A stretch of 9,310 nucleotides of DNA from Clostridiales bacterium (lineage in GTDB: Bacteria; Bacillota; Clostridia; Oscillospirales; Oscillospiraceae): assembly GCA_019421975.1 (NCBI GenBank), contig JAHZEE010000054.1:1-9310 (forward strand), in the 5' to 3' direction. Positions 6,260 through 9,310 of the stretch are shown in pieces. The position numbers and the translations under genes were made by a program. The notes under the pieces were generated by a model, which saw nothing but the letters and a program-made list of their open reading frames with translations, searched no databases and was not told the DNA's origin. Each line of letters begins with the position of its first letter. Within the stretch, counting starts at the first letter, position 1.

Positions 6260-7729
6260 CTAGTCCTGCTTATAACCCTCAATTCCATTGGCCTGCATCC
6301 ACTGGAGCTTGGAATCCATCAGCTGCTGCAGCACGGGATCCCGTCCGCCGCGGCAGATCTGCAGCATATTCTGCAGATCGTACAGATCATTGTAGGTGAG
6401 ATACGGATACTCCGTCCCGCCCATTGTGCCGTCCGGATCGATGGAGTACCAGAGATTTCCGTCCGGCTGCAGCCAATCCGTCCCCACAGCGGTCAGGCCC
6501 TGCAGCATCCGGTCTGCCGTCTCACCGTAGACCGTCTCTCCGGTGAGGTGTTCCAGCCGGTAGAGAAACAGGGTTTCACACAGCTGGTGGTTGAGAGAGG
6601 TGTGCACCGGCAGATTGCCGTCGGCATCCCAGTAGTCGCCCAGAAGCCAGCCGCTCTCGCCCGTCTGCGCGTTCGTATAGACCCGGTGGGTCTGCTGGGC
6701 GTACCAGACCAGAAAATCTCCATAGGCCTTCGCCGCCTCCCAGAACGGGGCAACTCCATAGCGCTCATAGGCGCTCAGCAGCCCCAGCGCCATGTCCGTG
6801 GAAAAGCGGGTGTCGTAAAAATTGGCGGAGATCTGGTAGTCCCCCAACAGCCACTCGCTGCCGGCTCTGGTGGGGAAATAGCCGCTGGCATTCTGAAGCT
6901 CCAGCATCACATGGAGCATGGGAATCGCCAGCTCCCGCGCCGCCAGATCGGGGCAGTCCAGCATTTTAATGGGAATATAGCTGACCGGAATCCGGTGAAA
7001 ATAGTGTTCGCCCGTCGGAATATAGTTATAGGGCGCCGTATAGTAATAGCCGCGATAGGTCCAGCGGTTGGCGTCCTCCATCTGAAAGCCGCTCCACTGG
7101 CTCTGCGCATCGGAGCGGCTCCAATCGATGGCTGCACCGCTTCCCTGGAGCAGATAATAGGTAAAATAGCTCCCATCCGGCGCCGGCGGCACCATCAGGC
7201 GCACCAAAAAGCCGGTTCCGACCGCGCTCACCACCATGAAGCCGTCCTGGGCCGGCAGCGCCTCAATGCAGTCATTTGCCCGATCCTGATAACAGCGGGG
7301 CAGGGACACAATGGCCGCCTGTTCTCCCACCTGAAAAAAGTACATTCCCGCCGGATAGACGCCCGTCTGCAGCGGCTCAATCTGCCAGGCGTCGTCCGCA
7401 TAATAGCGGAGCTCCCCCGCGGTCCCGGCAAAGTACAGTGTCTCGACACAGCCACTGCCTGTCCCCGCCGGCGCAAAGCGCACCGACTGAAACACATCCC
7501 CGTTTTCGTACTGATATTGGCGCGTGCTGGTCTGGCCTGCGGCCAGGCTCCGGTAGAAGGTCTCCACGGAGATCGTGCCCATGTTTGACTCCAGAGTCTG
7601 CTTTGCCCCCGCAGAGGCGGCCAGCGCCGTGGGCAGCGCGCCGCACAGCAACCATATCGCCAGCACAGCAGCACATGCGCGCCGACTGATCCAATGCAGA
7701 TTTCGCCTGTTTTGATTGTTCATTTTCAT
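6260..7729 (-). CDS. Secreted protein of unknown function, probable alpha/alpha-toroid C-terminal domain
   Basis: I do not recognise a named family. From the ATG at 7729 the product is 489 residues. In-frame ATGs at 7735 and 7723 are alternatives; GGGA (7739-7742) is best spaced, at 9 bases, from 7729. A signal peptide is clear: basic residues to Arg17, hydrophobic core AVLAIWLLCGALP (21-33), and an ALA-A cleavage region near 37-40. There is no LPXTG, LysM or SLH anchor, so the protein is probably released or loosely held outside. Residues 45-255 are strand-rich and aromatic. Residues 265-480 read as paired amphipathic helices, with WLLGDY occurring twice (293-298 and 361-366), each followed by a helix pair (TDMALGLLSAYERYG; NHQLCETLFLYRLEHLTG). 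This resembles the toroids of glucuronyl C5-epimerase-like and glycoside hydrolase or lyase proteins, so a sugar-polymer role is a guess. The TAG stop is 46 bases before the next gene. Confidence 0.85.
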   Translation of the reverse strand: MKMNNQNRRNLHWISRRACAAVLAIWLLCGALPTALAASAGAKQTLESNMGTISVETFYRSLAAGQTSTRQYQYENGDVFQSVRFAPAGTGSGCVETLYFAGTAGELRYYADDAWQIEPLQTGVYPAGMYFFQVGEQAAIVSLPRCYQDRANDCIEALPAQDGFMVVSAVGTGFLVRLMVPPAPDGSYFTYYLLQGSGAAIDWSRSDAQSQWSGFQMEDANRWTYRGYYYTAPYNYIPTGEHYFHRIPVSYIPIKMLDCPDLAARELAIPMLHVMLELQNASGYFPTRAGSEWLLGDYQISANFYDTRFSTDMALGLLSAYERYGVAPFWEAAKAYGDFLVWYAQQTHRVYTNAQTGESGWLLGDYWDADGNLPVHTSLNHQLCETLFLYRLEHLTGETVYGETADRMLQGLTAVGTDWLQPDGNLWYSIDPDGTMGGTEYPYLTYNDLYDLQNMLQICRGGRDPVLQQLMDSKLQWMQANGIEGYKQD

Positions 7730-7759
7730 ATGCATCCATCCCAGGTGTAAGATGTTCTT

Positions 7760-7788
7760 ATTCTACACCAGAATGCGCACATTTTCAA
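7760..7788 (-). promoter_or_regulatory. Sigma-A-type promoter of the five-gene operon
   Basis: On the minus strand TTGAAA (7783-7788) and TAGAAT (7760-7765) are separated by exactly 17 bases. Transcription should start near 7753, giving a leader of about 24 bases to the ATG at 7729. The tuf terminator lies just upstream, so this promoter begins a new unit. I saw no second convincing promoter before recD2, comF or mreB. The stretch 7801-7833 between this promoter and the tuf terminator holds nothing I can identify. Confidence 0.75.
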
Positions 7789-7833
7789 AACTTTTTGCAC
7801 CTTGTAAAAGAATCCCAATTTCCCGCCGCATAC

Positions 7834-7865
7834 AAAAAAACAGCCGGCGCAATCTGCGCCGGCTG
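7834..7865 (-). terminator. Intrinsic terminator of tuf
   Basis: A perfect, GC-rich 11-bp stem (7841-7851 with 7855-7865) has a 3-base loop. On the minus strand it is followed directly by seven T's (7834-7840). It lies 22 bases after the tuf stop codon, the ideal arrangement for efficient Rho-independent termination. Confidence 0.95.
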
Positions 7866-7887
7866 CGTGAAACCCAATGGTTTTAAA

Positions 7888-9090
7888 TTACTCTGCAATC
7901 TCGATGACAACGCCGGAGCCGACCGTACGGCCGCCCTCACGGATTGCGAAACGCAGGCCCTTCTCAATTGCGATCGGGGTGATCAGCTCCACATCCATGT
8001 CGACATTATCGCCGGGCATGCACATCTCAACGCCTTCGGGCAGGGAGATGATGCCGGTCACGTCGGTGGTACGGAAGTAGAACTGCGGACGATAGTTGTT
8101 GAAGAACGGGGTGTGACGGCCGCCCTCGTCCTTGGACAGGACATAGACCTGGCCCTTGAACTTGGTGTGCGGGTGGATGGAGCCCGGCTTACACAGAACC
8201 TGGCCACGCTCGATGCCCTTCTTGTCAACGCCGCGGAGCAGCAGACCGACGTTGTCGCCAGCCTCTGCGTAGTCCAGCAGCTTGTGGAACATCTCGATGT
8301 CGGTGACAACGGTCTTCTTGACCTCATCGGTCAGGCCGACAATCTCAACTTCCTCGTTCTTGTTGATCTGGCCACGCTCCACACGGCCGGTCGCAACCGT
8401 ACCACGGCCGGAGATGGTGAACACATCCTCAACCGGGCACAGGAAGGGCAGGTCTGCCTTGCGGTCCGGGGTCGGGATATAGTCGTCAACAGCCTCCATC
8501 AGCTCCTTGATGCAGGCATACTCGGGAGCGTTCGGATCGTCGGACTCGCAGGTCAGAGCCTGCAGAGCGGAACCCTTGATGATGGGCACATCGTCGCCCG
8601 GGAACTCGTAGGTGCTCAGCAGCTCGCGGACTTCCATCTCGACCAGCTCCAGCAGCTCCTCGTCGTCGACCTGATCGCACTTGTTCAGGAACACGACAAT
8701 GGCGGGAACGCCGACCTGACGGGCCAGCAGGATGTGCTCACGGGTCTGAGCCATCGGGCCGTCGGTTGCAGCGATAACCAGGATTGCGCCGTCCATCTGT
8801 GCAGCGCCGGTGATCATGTTCTTGATATAGTCAGCATGGCCCGGGCAGTCCACATGGGCGTAGTGACGCTTGTCGGTCTCGTACTCGACATGGGCGGTGT
8901 TGATGGTGATACCGCGCTCACGCTCTTCCGGCGCCTTGTCGATGCTGGAGTAGTCCTCGTACTGGGCCTGGCCCTTCAGGGACAGATATCTGGTGATTGC
9001 CGCAGTCAGGGTCGTCTTACCGTGGTCAACATGGCCAATGGTGCCAATGTTGACATGGGGTTTGGTTCTTTCAAACTTCTGCTTTGCCAT
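7888..9090 (-). CDS. tuf: Translation elongation factor Tu
   Basis: GTPase that delivers aminoacyl-tRNA to the ribosomal A site. The 400-residue product is full length and strongly conserved. Domain 1 carries G1 GHVDHGKT (19-26), switch I Thr62 in RGITI, G3 DCPGH (81-85) with catalytic His85, G4 NKCD (136-139) and G5 SAL (174-176). Domains 2 and 3 follow, with [13 protein letters not shown] in domain 2 and an end of [10 protein letters not shown]. The ATG at 9090-9088 is preceded by a strong ribosome site, AAGGAGG (9100-9106), 9 bases away. It lies downstream of fusA, the usual order in Firmicutes, but has its own promoter and terminator. Codon choice is strongly biased, as expected for a highly expressed gene. 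Nothing is missing or unusual. Confidence 0.99.
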   Translation of the reverse strand: MAKQKFERTKPHVNIGTIGHVDHGKTTLTAAITRYLSLKGQAQYEDYSSIDKAPEERERGITINTAHVEYETDKRHYAHVDCPGHADYIKNMITGAAQMDGAILVIAATDGPMAQTREHILLARQVGVPAIVVFLNKCDQVDDEELLELVEMEVRELLSTYEFPGDDVPIIKGSALQALTCESDDPNAPEYACIKELMEAVDDYIPTPDRKADLPFLCPVEDVFTISGRGTVATGRVERGQINKNEEVEIVGLTDEVKKTVVTDIEMFHKLLDYAEAGDNVGLLLRGVDKKGIERGQVLCKPGSIHPHTKFKGQVYVLSKDEGGRHTPFFNNYRPQFYFRTTDVTGIISLPEGVEMCMPGDNVDMDVELITPIAIEKGLRFAIREGGRTVGSGVVIEIAE

Positions 9091-9146
9091 TGAAAAAATC
9101 CTCCTTGTTGTAAATATACGGATTCAAATTTTTTTCAGATACGGTT

Positions 9147-9175
9147 ATCATACACTATTTGCCGCAAACTGGCAA
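9147..9175 (-). promoter_or_regulatory. Promoter of tuf in the fusA-tuf gap
   Basis: On the minus strand TTGCCA (9170-9175) and TATGAT (9147-9152) are separated by exactly 17 bases. The predicted start near 9140 gives a leader of about 50 bases, AT-rich before the ribosome site. I see no terminator between the fusA stop and this promoter, so tuf is probably read both from the upstream translation-factor operon and from this promoter. The -35 box and spacer include an inverted repeat, TTGCC-7-GGCAA (9159-9175). Confidence 0.8.
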
Positions 9176-9190
9176 GAGGTATTTTCCGCA

Positions 9191-9310
9191 TTATGCCTGG
9201 GCCTTGCCGCGCTTTGCGATCAGCGCATCCTGCAGGCGCTGGGGCAGCTCAATATAGGGGCTGGGCTCCATGGAATACTGGCCGCGGCCCTGGGTCTTGG
9301 AACGCAGGTC
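9191..9310 (-). CDS. fusA: Translation elongation factor G, C-terminal end (5' truncated by window)
   Basis: The last 39 codons of a minus-strand gene end at TAA (9193-9191). The translated segment contains DLRSKTQGRGQYSMEPSPYI, the conserved C-terminal domain V signature of EF-G, the GTPase that drives ribosomal translocation. It then ends in a basic tail (AKRGKAQA). The position just upstream of tuf fits the standard str-operon order. The GTPase and other domains lie beyond the right edge, so only identity can be judged here, not completeness. Confidence 0.93.
   Translation of the reverse strand, partial: DLRSKTQGRGQYSMEPSPYIELPQRLQDALIAKRGKAQA

Noticed and set aside
6548..7588. Long plus-strand open frame of 346 codons opposite the secreted protein
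   Set aside because: No signal peptide, domain or plausible ribosome site. The minus-strand product has a clear signal peptide and a promoter.
7772..7783. Imperfect dyad AATG-CGCA-CATT in the spacer of the five-gene operon promoter
   Set aside because: Only four matching bases per arm, which is expected often by chance; not enough to call an operator.
7795..9093. Long plus-strand open frame of 432 codons opposite tuf
   Set aside because: It is the antisense shadow of tuf, produced by the biased codon use of a highly expressed gene. tuf itself is unmistakable on the other strand.
1..9310. CRISPR arrays, insertion sequences, tRNA genes, riboswitches or defence systems
   Set aside because: I found no direct-repeat arrays, transposase motifs, cloverleaf-like segments or long structured leaders. 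All gaps are short and are accounted for by promoters and terminators.

Overview
The window looks like chromosome from a GC-rich, endospore-forming Clostridia, plausibly an Oscillospiraceae-type gut bacterium. The clues are the tail of a SpoVT-type sporulation regulator, clostridial-style DeoC and MreB sequences, a RecD2 helicase without RecBC, and high GC codon use. I could run no database search, so the taxonomy is inference. I see no mobile element, CRISPR array, tRNA, rRNA or phage gene. Most of the region is ordinary core genome.

Layout, left to right. Positions 1-348 (+) hold the C-terminal GAF-like domain of spoVT, cut by the window edge. It is followed by a strong hairpin shared with the convergent gene deoD. 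Positions 460-1863 (-) are a two-gene nucleoside-salvage operon, deoC then deoD, with a clear sigma-A-type promoter at 1899-1927. Positions 1973-7729 (-) are a tightly packed run of five genes. In transcription order these are a secreted protein of unknown function, a small membrane-anchored protein of unknown function, recD2, comF and an MreB-family actin homologue. The run has one visible promoter (7760-7788) and ends at a hairpin (1936-1972). Positions 7834-9090 (-) hold tuf (EF-Tu) with its own promoter and a textbook terminator. Positions 9191-9310 (-) are the last codons of fusA (EF-G), cut by the right edge.

How the genes work together. deoC and deoD split purine (deoxy)nucleosides and feed deoxyribose 5-phosphate carbon into glycolysis, though the phosphopentomutase that links the two steps is not in the window. 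fusA-tuf is the usual translation-elongation pair. The five-gene run mixes envelope functions (secreted protein, membrane protein, MreB) with DNA functions (RecD2, ComF). Start codons sit on or just past the stops of the preceding genes at the recD2, comF and mreB junctions, which argues for co-expression. The two uncharacterised genes at its head are the best targets for novelty. Nothing here amounts to an obvious undescribed system.
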